Shown: positions 1 through 9,050 of the stretch, piece by piece | Layout of the letters: each line of letters starts with the position of its first letter | Numbering within the stretch: position 1 is the stretch's first letter | Assembly: GCA_029624765.1 (NCBI GenBank) | Contig: JARSSO010000045.1 | Location: forward strand, 124,001 to 188,000 | Reading direction: 5' to 3' | Source: Candidatus Contendibacter sp. | Lineage (GTDB): Bacteria > Pseudomonadota > Gammaproteobacteria > Competibacterales > Competibacteraceae | Length of the DNA stretch: 64,000 nt | Program-made: the position numbers and the translations under genes | Notes under the pieces: generated by a model | Told to the model about the DNA's origin: nothing | What the model saw: only the letters and a program-made list of their open reading frames with translations | The model's database searches: none

Positions 1-548
1 GAGTCGTAGGTCGCAATCGTCAGCGGTTGCGGTTCGTGGTAGCCGCCGCCGATCAGGCCGATCTCCTGATCGGGAAACGCTGCCCGCAGCAGCGCGTACC
101 ATTGCTGCATCAGGTCCAGGGTCGGGACCATGATCAACCCGTCCCGCCGCGCCCAGCACAGCGCCAGCAACCCGACCAGGGTCTTGCCGGCCCCGGTCGG
201 CAGCACCACCACGCCGCGTCCTTTCGCCGCCTGCCAGGCCGCGAGCGCTTCTTGCTGGTGTGGGTAGGGCATCATTTCCAGGGCGCAGGCCAATGGCCGA
301 ACCTGGTAGCGCGGCGCCTTGTTGCGGGCCAGTTCACCCTTCAGCGGACCGATGATCTCGCCGTAGCGATGCGCGGGCGCGCGGTAGGCATCGACGCGGG
401 GATCGTAGCAGAACCAGGCATCCAGCCCGGCCGGCAGTTCGGCCACGCCTTCCAGCAGCAGCGTACCCCGGTCGAAGCGAAGCTGGCGCTCCGCGTCGTC
501 GCGGCCGGTGCGGTACAGGCCGGCGGTGTCCTTGGTTCGGTGTTTCAT
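1..548 (-). CDS. XPB-like DEAD/DEAH-box helicase, C-terminal part cut by window edge
   Basis: Only the first 182 residues are present; the frame runs off the left edge. A ~90-residue N-terminal region precedes a Q-motif-like PYPHQQEAL (95-103), Walker A PTGAGKT (117-123), a motif Ia-like VPTLDLMQQW (141-150) and an IGLIGGG...ATYDS stretch, the pattern of superfamily 2 helicases of the XPB/type III restriction 'Res' group. It is expected to be an ATP-dependent DNA helicase or translocase; the DEAD/DEAH box itself lies outside the window. The ATG overlaps the TGA of the upstream gene (ATGA), so the two are probably translationally coupled; an in-frame ATG 9 bases upstream is possible. Family assignment is firm, biological role unknown. 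Confidence 0.8.
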   Translation of the reverse strand, partial: MKHRTKDTAGLYRTGRDDAERQLRFDRGTLLLEGVAELPAGLDAWFCYDPRVDAYRAPAHRYGEIIGPLKGELARNKAPRYQVRPLACALEMMPYPHQQEALAAWQAAKGRGVVVLPTGAGKTLVGLLALCWARRDGLIMVPTLDLMQQWYALLRAAFPDQEIGLIGGGYHEPQPLTIATYD

Positions 549-1642
549 ATCCGCCATAATCGCTCCCGAACGGTCGCGCCATGCCATTCGGTTTCCAGCC
601 GCTCGTCCTCGATTTCGGCCAGCGACAATGCGACGCGGTAGTAACTTTCCGCCTCGCGCAAGGCTTCGCCCGTCAACACGAAGGATGACGCGGAACCGCC
701 GTTGGCCGGCTCGCCGTAATCCTCGTCCACCGCCGGCCCTCCCCGCGCCGCCCGCGCCCGACCCAGCGCCAGATCCCCCAGCAGCAACGCGTCCTCAAAG
801 CGCTCGAGGTCCAGCGGCCAACGCGACAGCGCGGCGTCCATCTCCTCCCAGTGTCCCGCCAGCGCCAGCACGCGCAACGCTTCCCGGCGCGCACCGAAAT
901 CGGGGCCACCCCCCTCCCCCTTTTCGGTGGCCGCCAGTAAATCCAGGGCTGGTTCGACCGGCGCGGCGTCGCCAAGAGCAAGCGCCCGCCGCGCCCGCCA
1001 GTCCAGCAGCCGCGCCCGCTGGACCAGTTGCCGTTCCAGCGCCTGGGCTGGACGAAGTTCGGCAAGAGTCTCGGTCAGCCGCGCCAATTCGTCCGTCGCG
1101 CGGCGGCGGAAGGCAACGCGGCATAGCGCCCAAAGATGCGTGGGCGCGGTCAGGCGGGGATGTTCGTCGCGCCAGCCGACCCAGGCGCGGGAATGCCAGC
1201 TCCAGGCGGCGGTAAAATCGCCCCGGCGCAACGCCAACTCACCCTCCAGAAAATCCAGCGGCCCGGACCATGGCCGCCGCAGGTCCGCCAACAACCGGCG
1301 ACCCTGATCGAGCACCACGCGGCAAAAGGCGACGGACTTGTGATCGAGACTGATATGCACGATGGCGATTAGCGCGCTGAACACATCGGCGGGATCGGCG
1401 GTCGCGGCCCGTTCGCTGGCCGCCTGCAACAAAGCCGCCAGCGCCAGGTCGTCCTCGCCGGCCTGACGCAAGCTGTAGCCTTCCCACAGCAGCGCCCGCG
1501 TCCGTTCGTCGATCCAGCCCAGCGCCTCGGCCCGCTCCACCGCTTGGCGTTCCAGCCGGGCCGCTCGGGCATAATCCCCGACGACGCGGGCCTGGCAAGC
1601 TCCGGCGCGCAGCGAATCGAGCGTCCGTCGGTCGGCGATCAT
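545..1642 (-). CDS. Hypothetical all-helical protein coupled to helicase
   Basis: About 365 residues. I do not recognise a named domain. The sequence is Ala/Leu/Arg/Glu-rich with repeated amphipathic helices such as ARLERQAVERAEALGW and AGEDDLALAALLQAAS, suggesting a TPR-like or other alpha-solenoid scaffold. There is no signal peptide or membrane segment. It sits between cnoX (37-40 bases upstream) and the helicase, whose start overlaps its stop, so it may serve as a partner of the helicase. The start could be the ATG used here or a GTG one codon earlier; neither has a clear Shine-Dalgarno. Coding is supported by the long frame, the codon bias and the tight overlap. Confidence 0.7.
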   Translation of the reverse strand: MIADRRTLDSLRAGACQARVVGDYARAARLERQAVERAEALGWIDERTRALLWEGYSLRQAGEDDLALAALLQAASERAATADPADVFSALIAIVHISLDHKSVAFCRVVLDQGRRLLADLRRPWSGPLDFLEGELALRRGDFTAAWSWHSRAWVGWRDEHPRLTAPTHLWALCRVAFRRRATDELARLTETLAELRPAQALERQLVQRARLLDWRARRALALGDAAPVEPALDLLAATEKGEGGGPDFGARREALRVLALAGHWEEMDAALSRWPLDLERFEDALLLGDLALGRARAARGGPAVDEDYGEPANGGSASSFVLTGEALREAESYYRVALSLAEIEDERLETEWHGATVRERLWRI

Positions 1643-1682
1643 CACCGGGGCGCGCGCCGCGTCGCCGGAGGTCGAGCGGCGT

Positions 1683-2549
1683 TCAATGCAACAGCGAGAA
1701 CATCCGCCGCCGGTAGGTGGCCACCAGCGGGTTTTCGTTGCCGAGCATCTCGAACAACATGATCAGGCCCTTGCGGCCCGCGCCGTCCTCGAACTGGGGA
1801 TGACGCCGCAGGATGTCCATGAACTGCTCCAGCGCCGCCTCGTAGTCGCCGGCCAGCACGTAACGGGCCGCCAGTTGCCGGCGGGCGGCGCAGTCGTCCG
1901 GCTGTGCCCGCACTTGCGCCTCCAACGTAACCAGGTCCGGCGCTCCCTGGGCCAGATCGGCGAATTGCAGCCGCGCCAGCAAGCCGCTGGCTGGTTGCCG
2001 GCCGCGTTCCTCCGCCGGCAAACTTTGCAACAGCGTCCGCGCCTCCTCGCTCCGATCCAGTTGCATCAGCTTGTCGGCCAGCGCCACTTTGAATTCGACG
2101 CGATCCGGCTCCTGCCGCAACGCTTCGCGCAACAGCTCGACCGCCTGTTTCTGGCGGCCATGCTCCCAAAGTGCGTTGGCCTGTTCCAGAACCTGGTCGG
2201 TGGGACTGGCCCGCAATTGATCGACCACCGCGCGGTAGGCCGATTCCGGCTGTACCCCCACCATCTGATCCACGATCTGCCCCTGCCAGACCACCATTAC
2301 CGTCGGCAGACTCCGCACCCGGAAATGGCTGGCCAACCCCTGCTCGGCGTCGGCGTTGACCTTGGCGAGAACGAAACCGCCGCGGTATTCCTGGGCCAGC
2401 TTGGTCAGCAGGGGGGTGAGCGTCCGGCAGGGCTGGCACCAGTCGGCCCAGAAATCCACCAGCACCGGCACGCGCTGGGAGTTTTCCACCACCACCGAGG
2501 CAAAATTGTGTTGATTGACATCGAAAACGTAGGGCGATTCACTCATCAT
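1683..2549 (-). CDS. cnoX: CnoX/YbbN-type chaperedoxin (thioredoxin domain plus TPRs)
   Basis: 288 residues. Residues 1-~115 form a thioredoxin fold with an intact WCQPC active site and the cis-Pro region (RSLPTVMVVW). Residues ~120-288 are TPR-like helices (e.g. ALWEHGRQKQAVELLREALR). This is the architecture of CnoX (YbbN), a holdase that protects proteins from oxidative aggregation and hands them to GroEL/DnaK. E. coli CnoX has lost the first active-site cysteine, whereas this protein keeps CxxC, as in the Caulobacter form, so it may also have reductase activity (inference). Length matches the family. Two adjacent ATG codons are possible starts. It leads the run cnoX - unknown - helicase. 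Confidence 0.9.
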   Translation of the reverse strand: MMSESPYVFDVNQHNFASVVVENSQRVPVLVDFWADWCQPCRTLTPLLTKLAQEYRGGFVLAKVNADAEQGLASHFRVRSLPTVMVVWQGQIVDQMVGVQPESAYRAVVDQLRASPTDQVLEQANALWEHGRQKQAVELLREALRQEPDRVEFKVALADKLMQLDRSEEARTLLQSLPAEERGRQPASGLLARLQFADLAQGAPDLVTLEAQVRAQPDDCAARRQLAARYVLAGDYEAALEQFMDILRRHPQFEDGAGRKGLIMLFEMLGNENPLVATYRRRMFSLLH

Positions 2550-2654
2550 TCGAGATCCGCAAGGGCCGCGCCGGGCGGCGATGACGTTCGGCGATGACCC
2601 GGAAATGGAGGCGTTGGCCGGGTTTTCAACCGGCAGGGCCGGGAGCGTTCGGGG

Positions 2655-2978
2655 TCAGCGTTGGAGGTATTGCAGCTTGTCGGGCTTGCCGTCCCAGTCG
2701 GCGGCGTCGGGCGGCGCGTCCTTCTTGGCGGTGATCACCGGCCATTGCCTGGCCAGTTCGGCGTTGAGGGCCAGGAACTGTTCCTGGCCGGCCGGCACGT
2801 CGTCCTCGGCGAAAATCGCGTGGGCCGGGCATTCCGGCTCGCACAGGGTACAGTCGATGCACTCGTCGGGATCGATGACCAGAAAGTTCGGTCCTTCGTG
2901 AAAGCAGTCCACCGGGCATACTTCCACGCAGTCGGTGTACTTGCACTTGATGCAATTTTCGGTGACGACGAATGTCAT
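2655..2978 (-). CDS. fdxA: 7Fe-8S ferredoxin FdxA
   Basis: 107 residues, the normal length of FdxA. The first ~60 residues carry the cysteine pattern of a [3Fe-4S][4Fe-4S] ferredoxin: [14 protein letters not shown] followed by [12 protein letters not shown]. The C-terminal half is the acidic extension typical of the Azotobacter FdI/FdxA family. It is a soluble low-potential electron carrier. It stands alone, with 105 bases to cnoX and 117 bases from srfC, so it probably has its own promoter, though no convincing one was picked out. Confidence 0.95.
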   Translation of the reverse strand: MTFVVTENCIKCKYTDCVEVCPVDCFHEGPNFLVIDPDECIDCTLCEPECPAHAIFAEDDVPAGQEQFLALNAELARQWPVITAKKDAPPDAADWDGKPDKLQYLQR

Positions 2979-3095
2979 GGGCGGTCCCCTGAAAGGCTGG
3001 AAAGCATGGAGTGCGTTATCTTAACCGCGATCATCCAGCTTGGGCAGATCATGTTGGCGCGAGCCCTCGCCGCCTGTGACCGTCCGAGCCGACCC

Positions 3096-5711
3096 CTAAC
3101 CCGCCGGCCGGAGCCGCGCCAGCAATTCGCCCAGCCGGCGATTGGCGGCCAGGTCCACCTCCGCGCCGTCGCGGGTCCTGGCGTTGCGCTCCACCAGGTC
3201 CAGGAAGCCGCGAATCCAGTCGGTGTAGTAATCCTGGTCGTAACTGGAAGGTTGTTCGCCCAGTTGCGGGCCGCCGCGCGGTACCGTCCGGGGCGGAAAC
3301 ACCGGCCGGGGACCGCTTTCCAGCGCCAGCGTCGGCCGCTGCTCCAGCGCCAGGGCGTCGTAGCCCAGGAAGTCCACATAGCCGTTGAGCAGGTTGGTGG
3401 TCAACCGGGCCGGCAGCGCCACAATCTGCTCGAACTTCATGCGAAAACCGGTCACCTGGCGCACCAGCGCCTCGATCCGCTCCTCCAGTTTCAGCCGCTG
3501 CGCCCCGGCGATTAGTTCCTTGACGAACTCGGCCATGCTGGCTTCCGGCACCCGGTAATAGTCGCACAGCGACTTGTTGCCGCTCAGATCGTGCAAATCC
3601 CGCATCCATTCCGCCACCGCCTCGCGGGCGAACAGCGCGGCGTCGTCCCGGCGGGGCGCCTCGGCCGGCTCCCCCGCCGTCGGCGCTCCCAGTCCCAGCA
3701 GCGCCTTCATCTTGCGGGTGTCCACCACCGCGCCGATGGCCGGCGCCCTGATCTCCCGGTTGTCGTCCGGCAACCGGGTCTCGATGCGGTAGTAGATGCC
3801 TTCCAGTTCGTCGCTGTCGGCCTGCAAGGCGCGCAACAACTCGCCGAAACGCTGCTCGCCGGCGCAATCGATCAGGCAGCCGGCCACCTGCCGCGCCGCC
3901 GCCCGGCGTTTTTCCAGCTCCTGCTCCGGGTTGTCGCTGATGTAGTAATGGGCCATGCGCTCGACCATCTGCTCGCGCAGCCGCGCGACCTGCCCGGCCA
4001 GTTGCTGGCGCTTGAGTTCGGGATTGCACAGCGGGCGCAGGCTCTCGGCCAGATAGCCGATGCCGCCGTCGTTGAGGGCGAAACCCGCCTCCCAGGCCTG
4101 TTCGGGATTCTGAAAATGGGCGCACACCCGGGCGTCGCTCAGGAACGCCTGCCGGAACTGCTCGATCCGCTTGCGCTCGCCGGGCCGAACATTCAATTCC
4201 TGGCCGTTCTCGTCGTAGTCGAAGATGTTCTTGGCCTTGAAGTTCGGATTGCGCAGCCAGAAGCTGTTGCGGAACGGCCCCTGGGCGTCCCACTGGCGGG
4301 GCCAGTCGTGCTGCTTGCCGAAGAAGTTCAGCAGCGAGCTTTCCAGCCGGGTGATCCAGCGGCTTTCCGGGGACCGCTCGCCGGCCTTCTCCTCGAACTC
4401 CATGTCGAACTTGGTCAGCACCAGAAACAGCGCGGTCGGCTGTTGCGACCGCTGTTCGGGGGTCGCGCCGTGGGTGGAGACGATCCAGTCGAAGACCATC
4501 TCCGGCAGGGTCTTGACCTCCTGATTGCTGGGACCGATGCACAGCAACATGCTGGTCAGTTCCTGCTCGACGCAGTACCGCTCGAACAGATAGGCTACCT
4601 TGCCGCGCAGAAACAGGCTTTGCAGGGCGTCCGCGCCTTGCAGGAAGGTCGGCAAGTCCTTGATCTGCTCGCGGGAACGGGCACCGGGGAAGTCGAGCAG
4701 ATCGGTATGCTGGAAGAAGTCCCAGGGTTGCTCGTTGATGACGATGCGCAGTTCGGCGATCAGCGCCGTCACCTCGCTGCGCGGGAGAGTCACCCGCGCG
4801 CCGTTGCCGCCGGTCAGCGCCAGCGTCCCGCCGCTGCCGGTCCCCAGTCCCTTGAGGGTCTGCACGTCGATGATGCTTTGCTCGCGGGGGATCAGCGCTT
4901 CCAGTCCGGCGCTGGCGTCGGTGGCAAAGTTGAGACCCTGCAAGCCGGCGTAGAGTCGCAGATAAAGTTGACCGAACGCCTCGACCTCGCCCCAGATCAC
5001 GCCAAACAGCCTGGCGCGGTCCTGAATCCGCAGTCGGGGCGCCAGTTGCGCCGCCTGTTCCCAGTAGCCGTGCCGCAGCAGGCGCACCCGCTCCTGGCCC
5101 TTGAAATAACGCTCGAAATAGGCTTGCAGATCGTACACGTCCTCGGCGGTCAGCGGGTCCACCGGCTGGGGCTGGGCCGCCGGGGCGAGTCCAGCCAGCA
5201 GTTCGGTCAACCGGGCCTGGGTCAGCAACTCGTCGTCGCTGTGGTCGCAGTCGGCGTAATAGGTGTTGCCGAGAATCTTGACCAGATCGGTCTGGGTCAA
5301 CAGTCGCATTTGCACCGGGGCGGCGGGCGTGGCTTCCGCGACCGGTTGCAGGGTGAAGCGGGTGACCAGGCCGGTGGATTCGCGCCCGCCTTCCGGGTTG
5401 ATGTCGCGGATGAAGTCGATCTCCTGGCCGGCGAAATCGGCCAGCAGCGGCGCGTTGCCCTTGCGGGCCAGGGCCGAGATCAGATAGGACTTGCCGGACT
5501 GGCTGGGGCCGAACACGCCGACGCACATCGGTCGTTGCGCCGCCTGATCCAGCCGGCGAGCCTGGGCGGCGAGGCGGCGAAACTCCTTGGTCAGCCCGGC
5601 CTTTTCCTGGCGGACCCGTTCGGCGTTGTCGTCCAGCCAGGTCAGGAATTCGGCGCCGACCTGTTCCAGGGCGCGGCAGGTGGTGCTGAGAGTGGCGTCG
5701 GTGGTGGTCAT
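3096..5711 (-). CDS. srfC: SrfC-like P-loop protein (putative virulence factor family)
   Basis: 871 residues. A coiled-coil-rich N-terminus precedes a Walker A motif GPSQSGKS (68-75) in a dynamin/GTPase-like context. Downstream come an LLDFPGAR-like switch region and a long helical remainder. The sequence resembles the SrfC family ('putative virulence factor'), known from the Salmonella srfABC operon; its biochemical role is poorly established. The frame is open 84 codons further upstream, but the ATG used here overlaps the stop of the Kef-type antiporter (ATGA), which argues strongly for this start and for translational coupling. The partner SrfB gene lies 8 kb upstream on the same strand, separated by accessory genes. 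No srfA homologue was seen. Confidence 0.8.
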   Translation of the reverse strand: MTTTDATLSTTCRALEQVGAEFLTWLDDNAERVRQEKAGLTKEFRRLAAQARRLDQAAQRPMCVGVFGPSQSGKSYLISALARKGNAPLLADFAGQEIDFIRDINPEGGRESTGLVTRFTLQPVAEATPAAPVQMRLLTQTDLVKILGNTYYADCDHSDDELLTQARLTELLAGLAPAAQPQPVDPLTAEDVYDLQAYFERYFKGQERVRLLRHGYWEQAAQLAPRLRIQDRARLFGVIWGEVEAFGQLYLRLYAGLQGLNFATDASAGLEALIPREQSIIDVQTLKGLGTGSGGTLALTGGNGARVTLPRSEVTALIAELRIVINEQPWDFFQHTDLLDFPGARSREQIKDLPTFLQGADALQSLFLRGKVAYLFERYCVEQELTSMLLCIGPSNQEVKTLPEMVFDWIVSTHGATPEQRSQQPTALFLVLTKFDMEFEEKAGERSPESRWITRLESSLLNFFGKQHDWPRQWDAQGPFRNSFWLRNPNFKAKNIFDYDENGQELNVRPGERKRIEQFRQAFLSDARVCAHFQNPEQAWEAGFALNDGGIGYLAESLRPLCNPELKRQQLAGQVARLREQMVERMAHYYISDNPEQELEKRRAAARQVAGCLIDCAGEQRFGELLRALQADSDELEGIYYRIETRLPDDNREIRAPAIGAVVDTRKMKALLGLGAPTAGEPAEAPRRDDAALFAREAVAEWMRDLHDLSGNKSLCDYYRVPEASMAEFVKELIAGAQRLKLEERIEALVRQVTGFRMKFEQIVALPARLTTNLLNGYVDFLGYDALALEQRPTLALESGPRPVFPPRTVPRGGPQLGEQPSSYDQDYYTDWIRGFLDLVERNARTRDGAEVDLAANRRLGELLARLRPAG

Positions 5712-7456
5712 GACGGGTTCGCTGGCGATGGTGAACTGGGCGTTCGAGACATTGTAGCGCAGCCGGACGGCTCGGTTGGGGGTGACGCCAGGTCGTCGGC
5801 GGCCATGTTCCGGCAGGTTTCGTCCACGAATCGCGCCAGGTGATCGCCGATCAGGGAATAGGGCAGCAGTACCTCGTTGGCGCCGCTGGCTTTCAGAACT
5901 TCCACCTCGTGCGCCGAATCGGCCGTGGCGACGATGGCCGCATTCGGCGCCAGGGCCCGACAAGTGGTCACGATAGCTTGATTACTGGTGCCCTTCAGCA
6001 TCATGTCGGGAATGGTGGACAGGATGATTTCCGCGGTGGCGACATGGGCGTGTTCCAGGGTATCCCGGCTGCTGATATCGCCAAACAGTCCCTTGATATT
6101 TCGGTCGCCCAATTCCTTCAGCACTTCCAGATTGAAGTCGATCACCAGAATCTTCCGCAAGAGTTCCGGGTTGGTGGCCTCCAGTTGCTCGATAAAAGCC
6201 CTGGCTCCACGATGATAGCCCAGAAGCACTACCGGATAATGATCGTATTCATCTTCCGTGACGGACTCCCTGACCTTGTGGTGAAAACCCATCCTGATGA
6301 GCCATCGGTCGAACGCCAGGTAGGCCTGGTGATTGCCGTTGATGAAATAGCTGGACAGGACCGAGGTAAACGCCATCGCGTAGATGATCAGCGACATCAT
6401 GCGTTGATCGATGTGACCATGACTCACTCCCAGGGCCGCCACCACCAGGGAAAACTCGCTGATCTGAGAAAGATTCAGGCTGGCGGTAAAACTGGTTCGC
6501 CGCCCACTGCCGGCGAGGGAAAGCAGCGGATAGATGATCGCAAACCGGGATGCGATGACGAACAGGACGATGACGATGGCCATGCTCAACAGGGCAACGT
6601 CCGGAACCGGAATCTTCATGCCAATGGAGAGAAAAAACAGGGTCAGAAAAAAATCGCGCAGAGGGAGGACCTTGGCCGTGACATGAATGCTGTACGGAAA
6701 GGTCGAGATGGCCGCCCCGGCAATCAGGGCGCCCATTTCCATCGAAAGGCCGATCCAGGCCGCCAGGCCCGCCATCGACGCGCACCAGGCGACCGACATG
6801 GCCACGACCATTTCCGGCGTGTCCGCGATCTTTGCAAAGACCCACTCCAGCAGATACTTGCTGAGGAGAAAGCCCATCGTCAGGAGCGCCAGGCTTTTGC
6901 CCAGCGCCACGACGACGAGAATCAGCCGGGGATCGGTGAGATGCGGCTGCAAGGCCAGAATCAAAATCGCCCAAAGGTCCTGAAAGATGAGAATTCCCAG
7001 GGTGATTCGACCGGGCAGTGTATCCAATTCGAACTTATCATACAGGAGCTTGACGACAATGGCGGTGCTGCTCAGGGCGCAGAACATCGCCAAATAAAGG
7101 GCCTCGATGTGGCCTGGACTCAGGTCGTAGCCCAGCACCATGAAAAATCCCACGCCCATCAGGATCGAGAGGGGAAATTGGCCGATGCCCGGATAGAGCA
7201 ACTGCCTTCCCGACGACAGTAAATGAGAGGGATTGAGTTCCAGCCCGATGATGAACAGCAGCAGGATCAGGCCCAGTTCGGAAATGACTTCGATATCGGC
7301 TGGATCGGACACCAGCTTGAGGCCTATTTCGGGTCCGATCACCGCGCCGGCGACCAAATATCCCAGAATCACCGGCTGGCGAAAGAGTTGGAAGACAAAA
7401 CCCAGCACCGTGGCCGCCAGGATGGCAATACCGATTTGAGGAAGAATGCCGTGCAT
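5708..7456 (-). CDS. Kef-type cation:proton antiporter (CPA2) with TrkA-N domain
   Basis: 582 residues. The first ~380 hold about 12 hydrophobic segments of a Na+/H+ exchanger fold, starting IGIAILAATVLGFVFQLF and including GLILLLFIIGLELNP, which is typical of CPA2 (KefB/KefC/YbaL) antiporters. A cytoplasmic RCK/TrkA-N domain follows (~405-545), with a Rossmann-like VVLLGYHRGARAF and IKGLFGDISSRDTLEHA. It should move K+ or Na+ against H+ across the inner membrane under nucleotide control. The ligand (glutathione adduct or other) cannot be told. It is coupled to srfC by an ATGA overlap. Just upstream of its ATG is an 18-bp sequence repeated at the srfB remnant, and DNA beyond becomes AT-rich. 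Confidence 0.88.
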   Translation of the reverse strand: MHGILPQIGIAILAATVLGFVFQLFRQPVILGYLVAGAVIGPEIGLKLVSDPADIEVISELGLILLLFIIGLELNPSHLLSSGRQLLYPGIGQFPLSILMGVGFFMVLGYDLSPGHIEALYLAMFCALSSTAIVVKLLYDKFELDTLPGRITLGILIFQDLWAILILALQPHLTDPRLILVVVALGKSLALLTMGFLLSKYLLEWVFAKIADTPEMVVAMSVAWCASMAGLAAWIGLSMEMGALIAGAAISTFPYSIHVTAKVLPLRDFFLTLFFLSIGMKIPVPDVALLSMAIVIVLFVIASRFAIIYPLLSLAGSGRRTSFTASLNLSQISEFSLVVAALGVSHGHIDQRMMSLIIYAMAFTSVLSSYFINGNHQAYLAFDRWLIRMGFHHKVRESVTEDEYDHYPVVLLGYHRGARAFIEQLEATNPELLRKILVIDFNLEVLKELGDRNIKGLFGDISSRDTLEHAHVATAEIILSTIPDMMLKGTSNQAIVTTCRALAPNAAIVATADSAHEVEVLKASGANEVLLPYSLIGDHLARFVDETCRNMAADDLASPPTEPSGCATMSRTPSSPSPANPS

Positions 7457-7474
7457 GAGAACCTATACGAAAAG
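7457..7474. repeat. 18-bp boundary repeat, copy 1
   Basis: GAGAACCTATACGAAAAG lies immediately upstream of the antiporter ATG, where GC-rich sequence gives way to AT-rich sequence. It matches 9833-9850 (GAGAGCCTATACGAAAAC) at 16 of 18 positions in the same orientation. A weaker inverted match lies at 13101-13116. It may be a remnant of a mobile-element end or a recombination site; this is inference. Confidence 0.45.
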
Positions 7475-7554
7475 TATAAATTAAAATGAAATATTCATGA
7501 ACATCATACAACAACTCATCATTTGAAACCATATCCTAATTTCCGCATGGGCTC

Positions 7555-8175
7555 TTAATCTTTCCGTAATATTCCGAGTATTACTGTGAATAATTTTTCT
7601 ATATCTTCCGGGACGCGATAGGTATGCAAATCTCGATAGATGCTTTTTTCATTCCTGTTTAAAATTCCAAAACGCCAAAGCTCGCCTATGCTAACCGCGC
7701 CATAAATCGAGCCTGGCGATTTTTGGTCCTTGTACATGTCCAACGCTATCATTTCGGCCACGAGCTGATTGAATCCCTTGTCAATATCCCCCTTTTTGGC
7801 TTCAATGACTATGATCTCCTGATCCGAGTAAACCAAATAATCCAGCGATCCACTCAGCCTGTTATCAACGTCGATTTGATATTCAACATTGATTTTGGCT
7901 TTCGCACGGCGGATTATCTCCCATAAAATTGGGGCGATCATAAAATCCCTTTTTGCCATCTCGGAATCCAGGGTAATTTTCGGCAAAATCTCATAAAAAT
8001 TTTCCTGCAATGCAATTATCGAATTTTTGTCAATATTCACCGCAACCGGCAACTCAAGGATTTTGGTTGCAAATGAATAACCAAAGGCGTTAGCAATTTC
8101 TTCGGTCGTATTGGTAAAATAAAAATAATCACTGAACGTATATTTTTTCTCTTCTTTAAAGATCACTTTACCCAT
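7555..8175 (-). CDS. PD-(D/E)XK-like nuclease-family protein, AT-rich
   Basis: 206 residues. Around residues 115-160 it shows LSGSLDYLVY ... IIVIEAKKGD followed by NQLVAEMIAL, the D ... ExK ... Q arrangement of the PD-(D/E)XK fold. The family resembles uncharacterised proteins often found as scattered singletons; a nuclease activity is not proven. It is clearly related to the gene at 33746-34363, sharing APIL.EI, a GS/GRCDF-type strand, EAK, AEMIA and GAV..G..WRF. Its base and codon use (many AAA, AAT, TTT, ATT) contrasts with the GC-rich neighbours, a sign of recent transfer. It stands alone between the antiporter and a Uma2 gene. Confidence 0.65.
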   Translation of the reverse strand: MGKVIFKEEKKYTFSDYFYFTNTTEEIANAFGYSFATKILELPVAVNIDKNSIIALQENFYEILPKITLDSEMAKRDFMIAPILWEIIRRAKAKINVEYQIDVDNRLSGSLDYLVYSDQEIIVIEAKKGDIDKGFNQLVAEMIALDMYKDQKSPGSIYGAVSIGELWRFGILNRNEKSIYRDLHTYRVPEDIEKLFTVILGILRKD

Positions 8176-8214
8176 TTTTCATCTCCAGAATCACCCCGAA
8201 CTCCTCTCTTATCG

Positions 8215-9021
8215 CTAATCCAGCCCCAACAGGCGCCGGGCCTCCTCTTCCATCATCCCCGAAGCGATCAACCGCTCCAGCGCCTGCCGCAAACCCTCCT
8301 CGCGGCCCCACTGGCGTTCGGCCTCGGCCCGCTGGCGTTCAGCCTCGGCCCGCTGGCGTTCAGCCTCGGCCCGCTGGCGTTCGGCTTCGTAGCATTGATC
8401 CAGTTCCACGAAAGTCTCGAAGCGTCTTCCATCCGGCCGATACAGCGCCAAGTCCATTCCCTCCAAGGCAAATCGGATACTCAGGCGCGGACTCACCCAA
8501 CCCGCTATCTCCGGTATGGCTTCCAGACGTTCCGCTCGGCGCAACCAGCCTCGCAACTGTCCCCGGTCCGGGTCGTATTCGTAATATTCCTCGACCCCAT
8601 ACCGCTCATAAAACTGGCGTTTACGGGTCATTTCCGCCCGGGTATTGCCCGGCGACAGCACCTCGAAAGCGACCTGCGGCACCAGACCATCCTCTTCCCA
8701 TTGCTTGTACGAACCCCGATAGCCGGGTGGACGGCCAAACACCACCATCGCATCCGGCGCGGCCCGAATCGTATTGCTGCCCTCCACCGGATACCACAGC
8801 AGATCACCCGCCACGAATACATCCGGTCGCCCGGCGAACAGGGCGGCCAGCCCCCCCTGAATCATGACGATCGTGTCAAATTGCCGGGTATTGTCCGCCA
8901 TGGGCTTTCCATCGCTGTCGGGATAGATGATCTCGCGGGGGGTGGAAGCAGACTTCCGGGACGGGCGCGCTGGCCTCGGCGCGGCCGGCGGCTTAGGGGT
9001 AATGACGTTAGTTACAGTCAT
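8215..9021 (-). CDS. Uma2 family putative endonuclease
   Basis: 268 residues. It has the Uma2/DUF820 signature: GDLLWYPVEG, the PDAMVVFG strand, then VAFEVLSPGNTRAEM (D ... ExL variant of a restriction-endonuclease-like fold) and YERYGVEEYYEYDPD. These proteins are abundant in cyanobacteria and some Proteobacteria, with no settled function. Unusual here is a C-terminal charged coiled-coil tail made of heptad copies of AERQRAE, followed by an ALERLIASGMMEEEARRLLGL helix. The ATG chosen (MTVTNVI) has GGTCGCC context; the frame is open 19 codons further but without family similarity. It is AT-poor, unlike the adjacent PD-(D/E)XK gene. Confidence 0.85.
   Translation of the reverse strand: MTVTNVITPKPPAAPRPARPSRKSASTPREIIYPDSDGKPMADNTRQFDTIVMIQGGLAALFAGRPDVFVAGDLLWYPVEGSNTIRAAPDAMVVFGRPPGYRGSYKQWEEDGLVPQVAFEVLSPGNTRAEMTRKRQFYERYGVEEYYEYDPDRGQLRGWLRRAERLEAIPEIAGWVSPRLSIRFALEGMDLALYRPDGRRFETFVELDQCYEAERQRAEAERQRAEAERQRAEAERQWGREEGLRQALERLIASGMMEEEARRLLGLD
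8311..8389. repeat. 21-bp tandem repeat in Uma2 gene
   Basis: Three full copies and a partial fourth of a 21-bp unit beginning ctggcgttc lie head to tail, in phase with the reading frame. They encode the AERQRAE heptad of the coiled-coil tail. Copies differ by single bases, so copy number could vary by slippage without frameshift. Confidence 0.9.
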
Positions 9022-9050
9022 GGCGACCTCCAAACAAGGGCTTCGGGCGT

